A stretch of 48,334 nt of DNA from Desulfuromusa sp. (GCA_016744595.1 JADGEB010000024.1:1-48334); one strand, 5' to 3'. Positions 1-7,937 are shown, numbered from the stretch's first letter. Numbers and translations: made by a program. Notes: generated from the letters alone by a model not told the origin.

Positions 1-754
1 TCTGGAACGTTGCCTTTTTGTATTGGTCAGCAAATTTGGCACTTTTCAGTGAGACCTCTTCCGGGAGAGTCAGATACTTTAAATTGTGCTGCTCTGCAAC
101 CGATTTATAAATGTAGAGGTAATCATACATCCCCGCCTCAATCAGCCCCAGAAGATCGGTTTCCTTCGGTCGGACAATAACCTTGGCTTTGTTCTCATCA
201 CCGTGTTGATATGAGTCACCGTAGCCAAACAGCTTGTCAAACAGGCCAGGCATCTTGTAATAGTCTTCAGCCAGCTTGGTAACCAGCATGGATCGGTACC
301 CGCAGGGATCCATGTTTGGATCGGAGTGTCCAATCTTAACCCCCTCCTTCAGAAAAATTTCTGGCCAGTTATCCGCCGTGATCTGATCCGCGTATTTTGC
401 TTTTCCAGTAAAGGCTATAGCCATCTCATTGGTAGCAAACTGGGCGTTAAATTTAGCATGATCGGGGATCATCAAGTTGTCGATCACCTTGTAATCAGCG
501 CTGGCCATAACATCAGCCGGTTTTTTTATATCGGTAACTTTTCTCGCGGCCGCCCGGCTACCAGAGGCCTCCCGCTGTACATCATATTGCGGGTATTTCG
601 CCTCAAATGTTTTTTCAATTTCCGCAAAGGGGACAGATAGGCTTCCGGCATGAAAAATTGTCACCACGCTTTTAGTTTCAGCTATTGCGTTTGCACTAAA
701 GGTTAATAATCCCAAAAGCAAACATAAGACCATCCGGCAAACATAATGTTTCAT
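1..754 (-). CDS. wtpA: Tungstate/molybdate ABC transporter substrate-binding protein, partial (3' end outside window)
   Basis: The reading frame runs leftward from ATG 754 and is still open at base 1, so the C-terminus is missing; about 251 residues are visible. The start follows a GGAGG Shine-Dalgarno. Residues 1-26 are a Sec signal peptide ending near ANA-IAE. The mature protein begins with VTIFHAGSLSVPF, then REASGSRAAARKVTD and ADVMASADYKVID, which are hallmarks of the WtpA/ModA-like periplasmic binding family that binds tungstate and molybdate oxyanions. It lies 46 bases downstream of a ModE-type regulator in the same direction, so co-transcription and metal-dependent repression are likely. 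The permease and ATPase genes would be expected just left of the window. Family is clear; the WtpA rather than ModA label rests on motif resemblance. Confidence 0.88.
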   Translation of the reverse strand, partial: MKHYVCRMVLCLLLGLLTFSANAIAETKSVVTIFHAGSLSVPFAEIEKTFEAKYPQYDVQREASGSRAAARKVTDIKKPADVMASADYKVIDNLMIPDHAKFNAQFATNEMAIAFTGKAKYADQITADNWPEIFLKEGVKIGHSDPNMDPCGYRSMLVTKLAEDYYKMPGLFDKLFGYGDSYQHGDENKAKVIVRPKETDLLGLIEAGMYDYLYIYKSVAEQHNLKYLTLPEEVSLKSAKFADQYKKATFQ

Positions 755-800
755 TGCTATTCCTCCATAAAATAGTTCAATTTAAAGTTAACCTGCCAAA

Positions 801-1604
801 CTATTCAACTCCAATAATCACACTGGTCGCCTTGATGATGGCGCAGACTTCATTCCCCTCCTGTAATCCCAGAGTGCGGACGCTGCTGTCAGTAATTGTT
901 GCGGTAATAGTTTCACCAACACCAATATCAAGAACAACTTCGCCAACGACAGCACTCTGTGTGATCTTTGTGATCTGACCGGTAATTCGATTTTTGGCAC
1001 TGATTTTCAAGGAAAGATAATTGTTGGCAATCATCACCGAAGAAGCTTTTACTACTGCATAAGCTGAAGAACCAACCTCCAGCCCCAAAACATCAACACT
1101 GCCAGAACTAATCACCGCAGTCATCTGATGTCCCGATTTAAGTTGCAGAACCACCTGAGAAACCGAGATATCGCGGACAATTTCACAGACAGTTCCTGAA
1201 AAAACATTTTTAGCACTGATTCGCATGGTGATCCTCTGCAGCAGGGGAAGATAGTTATTAAAATCATCAAAAGACTCTTCCAGCCGGAGAATCATCCCCT
1301 GATGTTCTGTTTCAATCAGCCGATAGAGACGAAGAACTTTTCTCCCTTCCTCTGTCAACCTGGTTCCCCCACCCCCAGAACCACCTGTAGCAGCAAAGGT
1401 TAAAGGCTGCTCGGCAAGGTTGTTCATAACATTCAGAGCATCCCAAGCAGTTTTGTAGCTCATCCCCGCTGCCTTGGCTGCAGCAGAAAGAGAGCCATGA
1501 ATATCAATCTGCTCAAGGAGCGCAATACGGTTACCACCCAGAAAGTTCTGAGCATCTTTCTGCATCCATAAAGGAGCTTTAACTGCAACCTTCTGATTCT
1601 TCAT
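801..1604 (-). CDS. modE: ModE-type molybdate-responsive transcriptional regulator with two TOBE/Mop domains
   Basis: Full-length ModE architecture of about 267 residues, close to the 262 of E. coli ModE. Residues ~10-105 form the winged-helix domain (NRIALLEQIDIHGSLSAAAK, then the glycine-rich wing TGGSGGGGTRLTEEG). Two tandem TOBE/Mop oxyanion-binding domains follow, each starting with a KISAKN/RISAKN motif and ending ASSVMI/ATSVII. The frame extends to 1619, but the ATG at 1604 has AGGA eight bases upstream and is preferred. It is divergent from the mob operon and precedes wtpA. A ModE box lies in its own promoter, which implies autoregulation of modE-wtpA when molybdate is plentiful. Confidence 0.92.
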   Translation of the reverse strand: MKNQKVAVKAPLWMQKDAQNFLGGNRIALLEQIDIHGSLSAAAKAAGMSYKTAWDALNVMNNLAEQPLTFAATGGSGGGGTRLTEEGRKVLRLYRLIETEHQGMILRLEESFDDFNNYLPLLQRITMRISAKNVFSGTVCEIVRDISVSQVVLQLKSGHQMTAVISSGSVDVLGLEVGSSAYAVVKASSVMIANNYLSLKISAKNRITGQITKITQSAVVGEVVLDIGVGETITATITDSSVRTLGLQEGNEVCAIIKATSVIIGVE

Positions 1605-1650
1605 ATCTATTTCCTGCATGTGTTTGATTGATAATCGAATTATTGCTTAT

Positions 1651-1678
1651 TCGGTTATATAAGTGACTATATAACGAA
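1651..1678 (-). promoter_or_regulatory. ModE box overlapping the modE-wtpA promoter
   Basis: The + strand reads TCGGTTATATA, then AGTGAC, then TATATAACGAA. This is an inverted repeat with 11-base arms, six bases apart, with one mismatch. It matches the known ModE operator pattern (CGnTATATA, short spacer, TATATAnCG). The box fills the spacer and -10 of a leftward promoter, so bound ModE-molybdate should block transcription of modE and wtpA. Confidence 0.88.
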
Positions 1679-1684
1679 AGTCAA
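1656..1684 (-). promoter_or_regulatory. Sigma-70-type promoter of modE-wtpA
   Basis: Read on the minus strand: TTGACT (1684-1679) as -35, a 17-base spacer, then TATATA (1661-1656) as -10. It lies about 50 bases upstream of the modE start and overlaps the ModE box. Assigned by consensus and position. Confidence 0.65.
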
Positions 1685-1725
1685 TAACAAGTTCTTTTTC
1701 TTTTGCTGTAACTAGGGAGGAAATT

Positions 1726-1775
1726 GCTACCTTGTGGTAACGTTGGTGCTTGAAAAATAGCTACCAGCTGGTAAC
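1726..1775 (+). promoter_or_regulatory. Pair of GCTACC-N4-GGTAAC palindromes upstream of mobA (putative NtrC-type activator sites)
   Basis: Box 1 is GCTACCTTGTGGTAAC (1726-1741) and box 2 is GCTACCAGCTGGTAAC (1760-1775), 34 bases from start to start. The proximal box ends 54 bases before the GG of the sigma-54 -24 element. Identical 34-base spacing and nearly identical promoter distance recur upstream of the hao genes, and a single box at 53 bases occurs upstream of nap. Seen directly; binding by the regulator encoded at 14534-15871 is inferred. Confidence 0.75.
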
Positions 1776-1828
1776 ATAAATATAATTCAAACTTTTCTAT
1801 ATTACTGATTAATATGATATTTATCTTG

Positions 1829-1844
1829 TGGCACGTGGATTGCT
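1829..1844 (+). promoter_or_regulatory. Sigma-54 promoter of the mobA operon
   Basis: TGGCACG-N4-TTGCT matches the sigma-54 -24/-12 consensus, with ten bases between the invariant GG and GC. It lies about 72 bases upstream of the mobA ATG and downstream of two palindromic activator-like sites, the normal layout for an enhancer-dependent promoter. Confidence 0.87.
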
Positions 1845-1916
1845 AATAAAACTGTGAAAGGAATTATCTTTTGATTTGAGCACCAGTATCACTGATGTTT
1901 TTTTAGGATATTCGAT

Positions 1917-2528
1917 ATGCATAATCCGCACATCGCTACTTGTCAACACGATTACCCTGATGTCACTGGTGTCCTGCTAGCCGGCGGCAAAAGTCACCGG
2001 ATGGGTCAAGACAAGGCATTGCTACAACTCGAAGGGATACCATTGTTCAAATATTCCCTGACCCTATTACAGCAGTTTTTTACGACAATTCTAATTGCCG
2101 GAGATCGTCCGGATCTGTCCCCATCCAGGTTTTCGGCACTTCCCGATATTTATCCGGGGAGTGCACTGGGCGGCCTTCACACCGGCTTGCACGCAGCAAA
2201 AACTGACTGGATTTTTGTCGTTCCCTGTGACATGCCGTATCCAGATGCTCGAATAGTTTCCCTTTTATTGAAACACCGTACCGGAGTCGATGCCGTAGTC
2301 CCTCGCACTGAAAGTGGTTACGAACCGGTATTTGCCCTCTACCATAAAAACTGCCTGGCACCGATGGAACAGTTGTTACAACAGAACCAGTATCGCATTT
2401 ACGATTTTTATCAACGCATCAAGGTTCGCTATCTTGATCCACCTCAACTTCCGGATGGCTGGCAACGATCTTTAATAAACCTCAACACCCCGGATCAACT
2501 AGCCCGCATTAAGGAGAAAAAAATATGA
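1917..2528 (+). CDS. mobA: Molybdenum cofactor guanylyltransferase MobA
   Basis: Transfers GMP from GTP to Mo-molybdopterin, giving the MGD form of the cofactor that NapA-type (DMSO reductase family) enzymes need; cytoplasmic. The N-terminal nucleotide-binding signature VLLAGGKSHRMGQDKALL (residues ~20-37) is diagnostic, and VPCDMPY (~102-108) is the expected metal/nucleotide-binding motif. Length, 203 residues, is normal. The start follows AGGATA. It is the first gene of a sigma-54-driven operon and overlaps mobB by four bases (ATGA). Its presence upstream of genes unrelated to classic Mob operons (TonB receptor, THEP1 fusion) ties those genes to molybdenum metabolism. Confidence 0.95.
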   Translation: MHNPHIATCQHDYPDVTGVLLAGGKSHRMGQDKALLQLEGIPLFKYSLTLLQQFFTTILIAGDRPDLSPSRFSALPDIYPGSALGGLHTGLHAAKTDWIFVVPCDMPYPDARIVSLLLKHRTGVDAVVPRTESGYEPVFALYHKNCLAPMEQLLQQNQYRIYDFYQRIKVRYLDPPQLPDGWQRSLINLNTPDQLARIKEKKI

Positions 2529-3034
2529 CTCCCCCCGTTATTTCTATCGTTGCCAAAAGTGGCACAGGAAAAACTACCTTACTGGAAAAGCTGATCACCA
2601 AATTGAAATCATGCGGGTATCGAGTCGGGGCGGTCAAACATGATGCTCATAGTTTCAGTATCGATCATGAAGGAAAAGATTCCTGGAGATTAACCGAGGC
2701 AGGCGCTGACACCATGCTGATCACCTCACCAGAGAAAATCGCCATGGTCAAACAGAATAAGCAAGGGGAAGAACCACCACTGATGGAGACTATAGCTACC
2801 TATTGCGCCGACCTTGATATTCTCCTTACTGAAGGTTTTAAACGCAGCACCATGCCAAAGATCGAAGTCCATCGCCGGGAACGAAGTAAAAGATTACTCT
2901 GCCGTGACGAAGAATATGACCCAACCCTGTTTGCCGTTGCTTCTGACACTCCCATGACACTGGATGTACCAGTTTACGATATCAATGATGCTGCGGGGCT
3001 TTGCGATCTGATCATTGACAAATTTTTATCATGA
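2525..3034 (+). CDS. mobB: Molybdopterin-guanine dinucleotide biosynthesis protein MobB
   Basis: A 169-residue P-loop GTP-binding protein that assists MobA. Walker A AKSGTGKTTLL lies at residues ~9-19, followed by the family motif GAVKHDAHSFSIDHEGKDSWR (long form at ~36-56) and LLTEGFKRS (~98-106). The start ATG overlaps the mobA stop and is preceded by AAGGAG. The 3' end overlaps the next gene by four bases, so the three genes are tightly coupled in translation. Confidence 0.95.
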   Translation: MTPPVISIVAKSGTGKTTLLEKLITKLKSCGYRVGAVKHDAHSFSIDHEGKDSWRLTEAGADTMLITSPEKIAMVKQNKQGEEPPLMETIATYCADLDILLTEGFKRSTMPKIEVHRRERSKRLLCRDEEYDPTLFAVASDTPMTLDVPVYDINDAAGLCDLIIDKFLS

Positions 3035-3393
3035 GCACAATTAGTATTCGCAATAAAGTTTGGCTGGAAATTGATGGACAGCCGCTCCTCGGGGATGGTC
3101 GAGCCAGGCTATTACGAGCAATTGCAGACACCGGGTCGATCAACGCTGCCTGCGAACAATTGAAGATCTCCTATCGCAAAGCATGGGCACAGCTACAGGA
3201 GATGGAAAAGTTGGCTCCATTTTCAATCCTGAAACGGAGCAAGGGGGGAAAAGGAGGAGGAGGCGCAGAACTGACAGCTGAAACCCAGGCTCTCCTGGCA
3301 AAGTTTGCCGAACTGCGTGATGTCGTCACCGCTAAGTTGACCGATTGCCAGCAGCTCGATTTTTCCCTGACCTCGTTGGAAATTGAGCACTAA
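3031..3393 (+). CDS. ModE-like winged-helix protein lacking TOBE domains
   Basis: A 120-residue protein matching only the N-terminal DNA-binding half of ModE: RARLLRAIADTGSINAACEQLKISYRKAW (long helix-turn-helix, ~24-52) and a glycine-rich wing KGGKGGGGAELTAET (~72-86). No molybdate-binding TOBE/Mop domain follows, so it cannot sense oxyanion by the usual route. Similar single-domain ModE_N proteins are common beside molybdenum and molybdoenzyme genes, but the ligand is unknown. It overlaps mobB by four bases and sits in the sigma-54 operon, 53 bases before the TonB-dependent receptor. It might compete with or dimerise with ModE at the box at 1651-1678; that is speculation. Confidence 0.85.
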   Translation: MSTISIRNKVWLEIDGQPLLGDGRARLLRAIADTGSINAACEQLKISYRKAWAQLQEMEKLAPFSILKRSKGGKGGGGAELTAETQALLAKFAELRDVVTAKLTDCQQLDFSLTSLEIEH

Positions 3394-3446
3394 GAGTTCA
3401 TGTGTCAGTATCCGAGGGCACTAAACCATACGCATAAGGCAAAACG

Positions 3447-5393
3447 ATGAAAAGAGTTATCTACTTATTGTCGGTTCCGTTGCTTCTCGTCTGTAGCAGC
3501 TTTGGCGAAGAAATACCCGAATATCATCTGGGTACCATTGAAATCAAAGGAATTGCCGAAACAAATGTCTTTTACGCTGCCGAAGAGGTTTTTAAAGATC
3601 AGGCCGTTAATTATGAAAAAAGCAGTATAGCCGACGCACTGACTCTCTCACCGGGAGTAAGTATGACAATCGGTGGCCGCAATGAAAAGAATTTTACCGT
3701 TCGCGGATTCAATCAGCGCCAACTCCCGGTTTTTCTCGATGGTATCCCAATTTCTCAAGCTTACGACGGCTACGTGGATCTCGGTTTGTTCAACACGGCA
3801 ATGGTTGACAGCATTATTATCCCCAAAGGACACAGTTCGGTTCTGTACGGTGTCAATACTCTCGGTGGATCGGTTAATCTCCTTTCGGTCAGGCCCAAGG
3901 CCAGGTTCGTAGGGAGTGTTCAGGAAAGTTTAAGCTCCGACAGTCTGTCTGACAGTAAATTATCACTCGGAACTCGCCAGGATCGCTTTTATACTATGGT
4001 GGTTGCCGGATTGAGCGAATCCGATGGTTTCAAACTTTCTGACGATTATCAGAGTCACGCCATTGAAAATGGTGGGCACCGGGAAAACTCCGACTATCTA
4101 AAAAAATCGCTCTACTTGAAAGCTGGGGTCACCCCAGCTGTTGTCGGCGAATTTTTTATCGCCTACAACCGGATTGACGGAGAGTGGGGAATGCCACCGC
4201 GGGTCAGTGATTCCCGTCCTCGCTACTGGCGCTATACCGACTGGGTGAAAGACACCCTCTATGGTGTAGGGGATTTTCAGGTGAGTGGAATCGATGTTCG
4301 TACCCGGTTGTTTTACGATCAAGGACGCAATATCCTCGATTCTTATGATAATGAAAACTATACCACCCAGACAAGACGCTATGCGTTTCACAGCACCTAC
4401 GAAGAAAGCTCTTACGGTGGTTCCTTAACTCTGAGCCACCAGGGTCTGGAAAAGCATCTGCCAAGCTTCGCTTTTCATTACCGTGAAGACACCCACGAAC
4501 AACAGAGTGATTACGGCAATGACTGGGAAAAATACAGTAGTGAAACTTATTCGGCGGGTATTGAAGATCAACTGAAGTTAACCGACAAGACAACTCTCCT
4601 TGCCGGAATCGGCTACGATCTGGTTCGTCCCGTTTACGCAAATGGTGCAACCTTGCAGAATGACAGCAATGCATTTAATTTTTCGGCAGGACTCAATTAC
4701 AATTTTAACCTGACCACTAAAATTCACTTTTTAATTTCTGGCAAGAACCGCTTTCCAACCTTAAAAGAACTCTATTCCGGATACATCGACTGGAATATTC
4801 CAAACCCAGATCTGCACGAAGAAGAAACCGTCAACTATGAAATCGGTGCCGAAAAGCTTTTCGGCGACAATCTGATTGTGCGTACCGCCCTGTTTTATTC
4901 ACAAATTGATGATCTTATCGAAACAGTTGTTATTGATAGTGTCAATAGAATTGACCAAGTACAGAATATCGACAGTGCAGAATATCGGGGGATTGAGTTT
5001 GGCATCCAGGCGTTCATTGTCGCTGGCCATGAGCTGATTCTAAACTATACTTATCTCGATGCCAGAAACACGTCTATTGACAGGATCTCTGACCGGCTTC
5101 CTGATCGTCCTGAACATACTTTAACTCTTGGAAATCACTGGAGTTTAACCGACAAATTGTCAATATCTCCGTTACTGCGAATAGAAGCTGAACGCTATTA
5201 TCGGGACAATGACGATTCCATGAAAAAACTACCCAGTTACGCTATTTTTGACCTGACAACTCGCTACCAGTTTAACCGCAATATAAAGGTTAAGGCAGGG
5301 GTCAAAAATGCCTTTGATCGTAACTACTCGCTCGATATCGGCCTGCCTCGTGAAGGACGAAGTTTCTTCGCCGGGCTGGAAGCGGCTTTTTAA
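3447..5393 (+). CDS. TonB-dependent outer membrane receptor, in molybdenum-cofactor operon
   Basis: A 648-residue receptor. Residues 1-20 are a signal peptide ending SSFG. A plug domain follows (about 45-155: SIADALTLSPGVSMTIGG, FTVRGFNQRQLPVFLDGIP, IIIPKGHSSVLYGVNTLGG), then a 22-strand-type barrel ending in an aromatic residue (LEAAF). Barrel motifs include LKELYSGYIDWNIPNPDLHEEETVNYEIGAE-type strands (~440-470). TonB-dependent receptors import scarce ligands too large or too dilute for porins, such as siderophores, cobalamin and metal chelates. The ligand here cannot be read from sequence; position between mobB/ModE-like and the THEP1 fusion suggests a molybdenum- or cofactor-related compound. 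The stop codon abuts the next start. Confidence 0.9.
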   Translation: MKRVIYLLSVPLLLVCSSFGEEIPEYHLGTIEIKGIAETNVFYAAEEVFKDQAVNYEKSSIADALTLSPGVSMTIGGRNEKNFTVRGFNQRQLPVFLDGIPISQAYDGYVDLGLFNTAMVDSIIIPKGHSSVLYGVNTLGGSVNLLSVRPKARFVGSVQESLSSDSLSDSKLSLGTRQDRFYTMVVAGLSESDGFKLSDDYQSHAIENGGHRENSDYLKKSLYLKAGVTPAVVGEFFIAYNRIDGEWGMPPRVSDSRPRYWRYTDWVKDTLYGVGDFQVSGIDVRTRLFYDQGRNILDSYDNENYTTQTRRYAFHSTYEESSYGGSLTLSHQGLEKHLPSFAFHYREDTHEQQSDYGNDWEKYSSETYSAGIEDQLKLTDKTTLLAGIGYDLVRPVYANGATLQNDSNAFNFSAGLNYNFNLTTKIHFLISGKNRFPTLKELYSGYIDWNIPNPDLHEEETVNYEIGAEKLFGDNLIVRTALFYSQIDDLIETVVIDSVNRIDQVQNIDSAEYRGIEFGIQAFIVAGHELILNYTYLDARNTSIDRISDRLPDRPEHTLTLGNHWSLTDKLSISPLLRIEAERYYRDNDDSMKKLPSYAIFDLTTRYQFNRNIKVKAGVKNAFDRNYSLDIGLPREGRSFFAGLEAAF

Positions 5394-7046
5394 ATGGTTG
5401 CCGTCCGGCATCAAAAATGGATCCAAGCTGCCATTGCGGCAAGCGTCTGGTCTGCTTCGGAAGTTGTGCTGGGTTTTCTCCTCCACAGCTACAAGGTTCC
5501 GTTCAAAGGACAAATTCTTACTGGTATCGCAATTGTTATTCTGACTGCCCTACACAAAGAATGGGGAGGGCGCGGGGTAATCATCCGTGCGGCTCTGATC
5601 TGTGCCCTGCTGAAGCTTCTGGCTCCAACTCCAAAGATTATTGGCCCGGTCATTGCCATCCTGGTTGAAGGAACTTTGCTTGAGCTGTCGATCTGTTTGT
5701 TCGGACGGAATCCGATAACGTACCTGATTGGTGGCGGGCTGGCGATGACTTGGACCTTTGTACAGAAGGTCGGCAAACTGCTTTTTTTTTATGGTCAGGG
5801 AATGGTGGAGTTATACGGTGAAATCCTGAATACCTTCAGTACCTGGAGCGATTTCCAGCTTTCACCAGCAGCTTTTCTCCTTTTTTGCAGTAGCGGTTAT
5901 TTTTTTCTCGGAAGCTTGTTCGGTATAATTGGAACAAGAATCAGTGTCAAACCAATTGAACCGGTACCGATATCAACAAACAATGAAAAAATAGCGATTG
6001 AAAAAATGGGAAAAGAAAGTTATTCACCTGCGTTGATCGCAATACATTTCCTATTTCTAGTCACCATTCTGATCCTTTCCAACTTATCTACTTCGATCTA
6101 TACCAGCATGGCGGTTTATCTCTGTGCCTGCATGATTCTCTACCGGTCTCGGTTGGGGAAAATTAAAAATATCCGTATTTGGATTCCCGTTTTTCTGGTG
6201 ATGATTCTATCGGGTCTTTTCTTACATAAAGGTGACACATTTTTCAGTCATGCCGGGTTTCATTCAGGTCTGGCAATGGGGTTTCGAGCATTGTTTATCA
6301 CCTTCTGTGTCCATTTTCTGATCATTGAGTTAGCCAACCCAAAAGTTAAAGGTTTGTTGATAAGAAATGAAAAAGGAAACCTCTTTGCCGCAATTGAGAT
6401 GGCGCAGGAGTTTTTTCAGACCGTAGAATCGTCTATTGAAGCAAAGTTTTTTTTAAAACACCCGATAAAAAGTATCAGACATCTCATCGGGATCGGTCTT
6501 GGTCTAGGAAAGAAAACGGGTCAAGGGGCAGCTTCACCGCAGATCCTTATCGTCACAGGCGATGTTGATAGCGGTAAAACAACCCTACTGCAACAGTTTT
6601 TGTTCCGCCTTAAAAAACGACGCCTCAAAGTTAGCGGTATAGTTGCCGAAGGGATTTGGGAAAATGGTCAGAAGTGTGGATATGACGCAATTTTTCTCTC
6701 TTCTGGAGAACGTCATCTGTTGTGCCGAAAGGGGCTCTCATCACCCCTCAATATTGGCCGCTTCGGGTTTTATGAAGAGGCATTTGCAGCAGGCGAAAAA
6801 ACTATCACAATGGAAAAGGAATCTGCTCTGACAGTCCTCGATGAGATCGGTCGACTTGAATTAGCTGACAAAGGCTGGGCTTCCCTCTTATCCGAATTAC
6901 TGGACACTAAAAACCGATTGCTCATCGTTGTACGGCGCGATTTTATCGATAAGGTAGTGCAGAAATTCTCCTTAACCAATTATGCGATTGTCGATGTAGA
7001 AATAGAGGGTTCTCTTGATGAACTTGATAACTATGTTGACAAATAA
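5394..7046 (+). CDS. Multi-pass membrane protein fused to THEP1-type NTPase (ECF-transporter-like, candidate new uptake component)
   Basis: A 550-residue, apparently three-part protein. Residues ~1-190 hold about five or six hydrophobic helices (ASEVVLGFLLHSYKVPFKGQILTG, IGPVIAILVEGTLLELSI) resembling a substrate-binding (S or CbiM-like) ECF component. Residues ~215-330 hold a second hydrophobic block ending GLAMGFRALFITFCVHFLII, resembling an EcfT/CbiQ-type component. Residues ~383-550 are a P-loop NTPase of the THEP1/NTPase_1 family: Walker A GDVDSGKTT (~389-397), a DEIGRLEL Walker B (~483-490) and arginines at RR (~513). No ABC signature motif is visible. The ATG directly follows the receptor stop. 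The NTPase assignment is solid; the transporter halves rest on resemblance. Likely powers inner-membrane import of the ligand brought in by the receptor. Confidence 0.75.
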   Translation: MVAVRHQKWIQAAIAASVWSASEVVLGFLLHSYKVPFKGQILTGIAIVILTALHKEWGGRGVIIRAALICALLKLLAPTPKIIGPVIAILVEGTLLELSICLFGRNPITYLIGGGLAMTWTFVQKVGKLLFFYGQGMVELYGEILNTFSTWSDFQLSPAAFLLFCSSGYFFLGSLFGIIGTRISVKPIEPVPISTNNEKIAIEKMGKESYSPALIAIHFLFLVTILILSNLSTSIYTSMAVYLCACMILYRSRLGKIKNIRIWIPVFLVMILSGLFLHKGDTFFSHAGFHSGLAMGFRALFITFCVHFLIIELANPKVKGLLIRNEKGNLFAAIEMAQEFFQTVESSIEAKFFLKHPIKSIRHLIGIGLGLGKKTGQGAASPQILIVTGDVDSGKTTLLQQFLFRLKKRRLKVSGIVAEGIWENGQKCGYDAIFLSSGERHLLCRKGLSSPLNIGRFGFYEEAFAAGEKTITMEKESALTVLDEIGRLELADKGWASLLSELLDTKNRLLIVVRRDFIDKVVQKFSLTNYAIVDVEIEGSLDELDNYVDK

Positions 7047-7890
7047 ACAGGTCATTCTTGGTTGCGGATTATTGTCTCTGGGGCTTCATCTCTGTACCTG
7101 GGTGACATTGAATAACAATTATCAACTCTGGGATCATCGCAGCATACTACAGACATCAACGATACAGGTTTCCTTGATCAGCACTGAAATAGCTTCTGGG
7201 GAAAAACTACAGGAAAAAACTCAACTCACGTTAACAAAAGAGCCTCCTCCCGTTGCCGCATTCCCAACAACCCCACCGGAAATTGTTTCACTGCCCAAAA
7301 CCGTCAAAAATGTTCCTCGATCCATCGTAAAAAAAACAACATCGTCGCCTCAACAAATAATTTCGAAAAAAAAATCAGAGCAACAACTACAAAAGAAAAC
7401 TACGAAATCTGTCGTTGTAACAGCACAGGCTGAAGAGTTACCGAATCTTTTTGAACTGCATTCAGTGCCAGGTGACAACTTTGAGGCACAAGATTCAACT
7501 GTAGCAAGCCACCATGGGGCAAAAGAGGTTGCAATTCACACTGTTGAACAGACATTACCTGTCAAAATAGCGAATAATCAGAACCAAGGCAAATTGGTCG
7601 AAGAATCGGGTCGAGAAATTAAACCTGCCTACCTGATTCACATTCAACAGATGATAGAAAAACACCTCGACTATCCAACCCGTGCCCGGCGTTTACACAT
7701 CAGTGGAAAGGTCAACCTTCGCTTTATGATCACTACGAATGGAGATATCGATGATACCCCGATCTTGGCTGAATCTGCTTACCCGATCTTGAATAAGGCT
7801 GCAATCCATGCCGTCAAACAGGCCGCTCCCTTCCCTCAACTGCAGCACAAAATCAATGTCGAATTGCCGATTCTGTTTTCTTTAAATTAG
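7018..7890 (+). CDS. TonB-family energy-transducing protein
   Basis: Residues ~9-30 form the single N-terminal anchor (VILGCGLLSLGLHLCTWVTL), followed by a long lysine-, proline- and glutamine-rich periplasmic linker (~60-190). The C-terminal domain (~200-290) has the TonB pattern YLIHIQQMIEKHLDYPTRAR, then GKVNLRFMITTNGDI and NKAAIHAVKQAAPFP. Length, 290 residues, is ordinary. The frame opens with TTG at 7015, but ATG 7018 is better placed behind AGAGGG; it overlaps the upstream gene by 29 bases. No exbB/exbD lie nearby, so it must use partners encoded elsewhere. It presumably energises the receptor of the same operon. Confidence 0.9.
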   Translation: MNLITMLTNKQVILGCGLLSLGLHLCTWVTLNNNYQLWDHRSILQTSTIQVSLISTEIASGEKLQEKTQLTLTKEPPPVAAFPTTPPEIVSLPKTVKNVPRSIVKKTTSSPQQIISKKKSEQQLQKKTTKSVVVTAQAEELPNLFELHSVPGDNFEAQDSTVASHHGAKEVAIHTVEQTLPVKIANNQNQGKLVEESGREIKPAYLIHIQQMIEKHLDYPTRARRLHISGKVNLRFMITTNGDIDDTPILAESAYPILNKAAIHAVKQAAPFPQLQHKINVELPILFSLN

Positions 7891-7937
7891 TGGTAACTAC
7901 TCAGTGCATCCGTTGCTGAATAGTTACCACTAATTTA
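7883..7937. terminator. Bidirectional terminator-like inverted repeat between converging tonB-like gene and moeA
   Basis: Arms 7883-7904 and 7916-7937 are 22 bases each with one mismatch and an 11-base loop. Both stop codons lie inside the arms. AT-rich, with TTTAAATTAG-type flanks that give U-rich tails in both directions. Convergent position fits a shared terminator. Confidence 0.75.

Noticed and set aside
4204..4674. 156-residue leftward open frame inside the TonB-dependent receptor
   Set aside because: It is a shadow of a well-supported gene, with no signature or ribosome site.
7892..7930. GGTAAC and GTTACC half-sites between the tonB-like gene and moeA as an activator site
   Set aside because: They are in the wrong orientation and spacing and are part of the convergent terminator stem.
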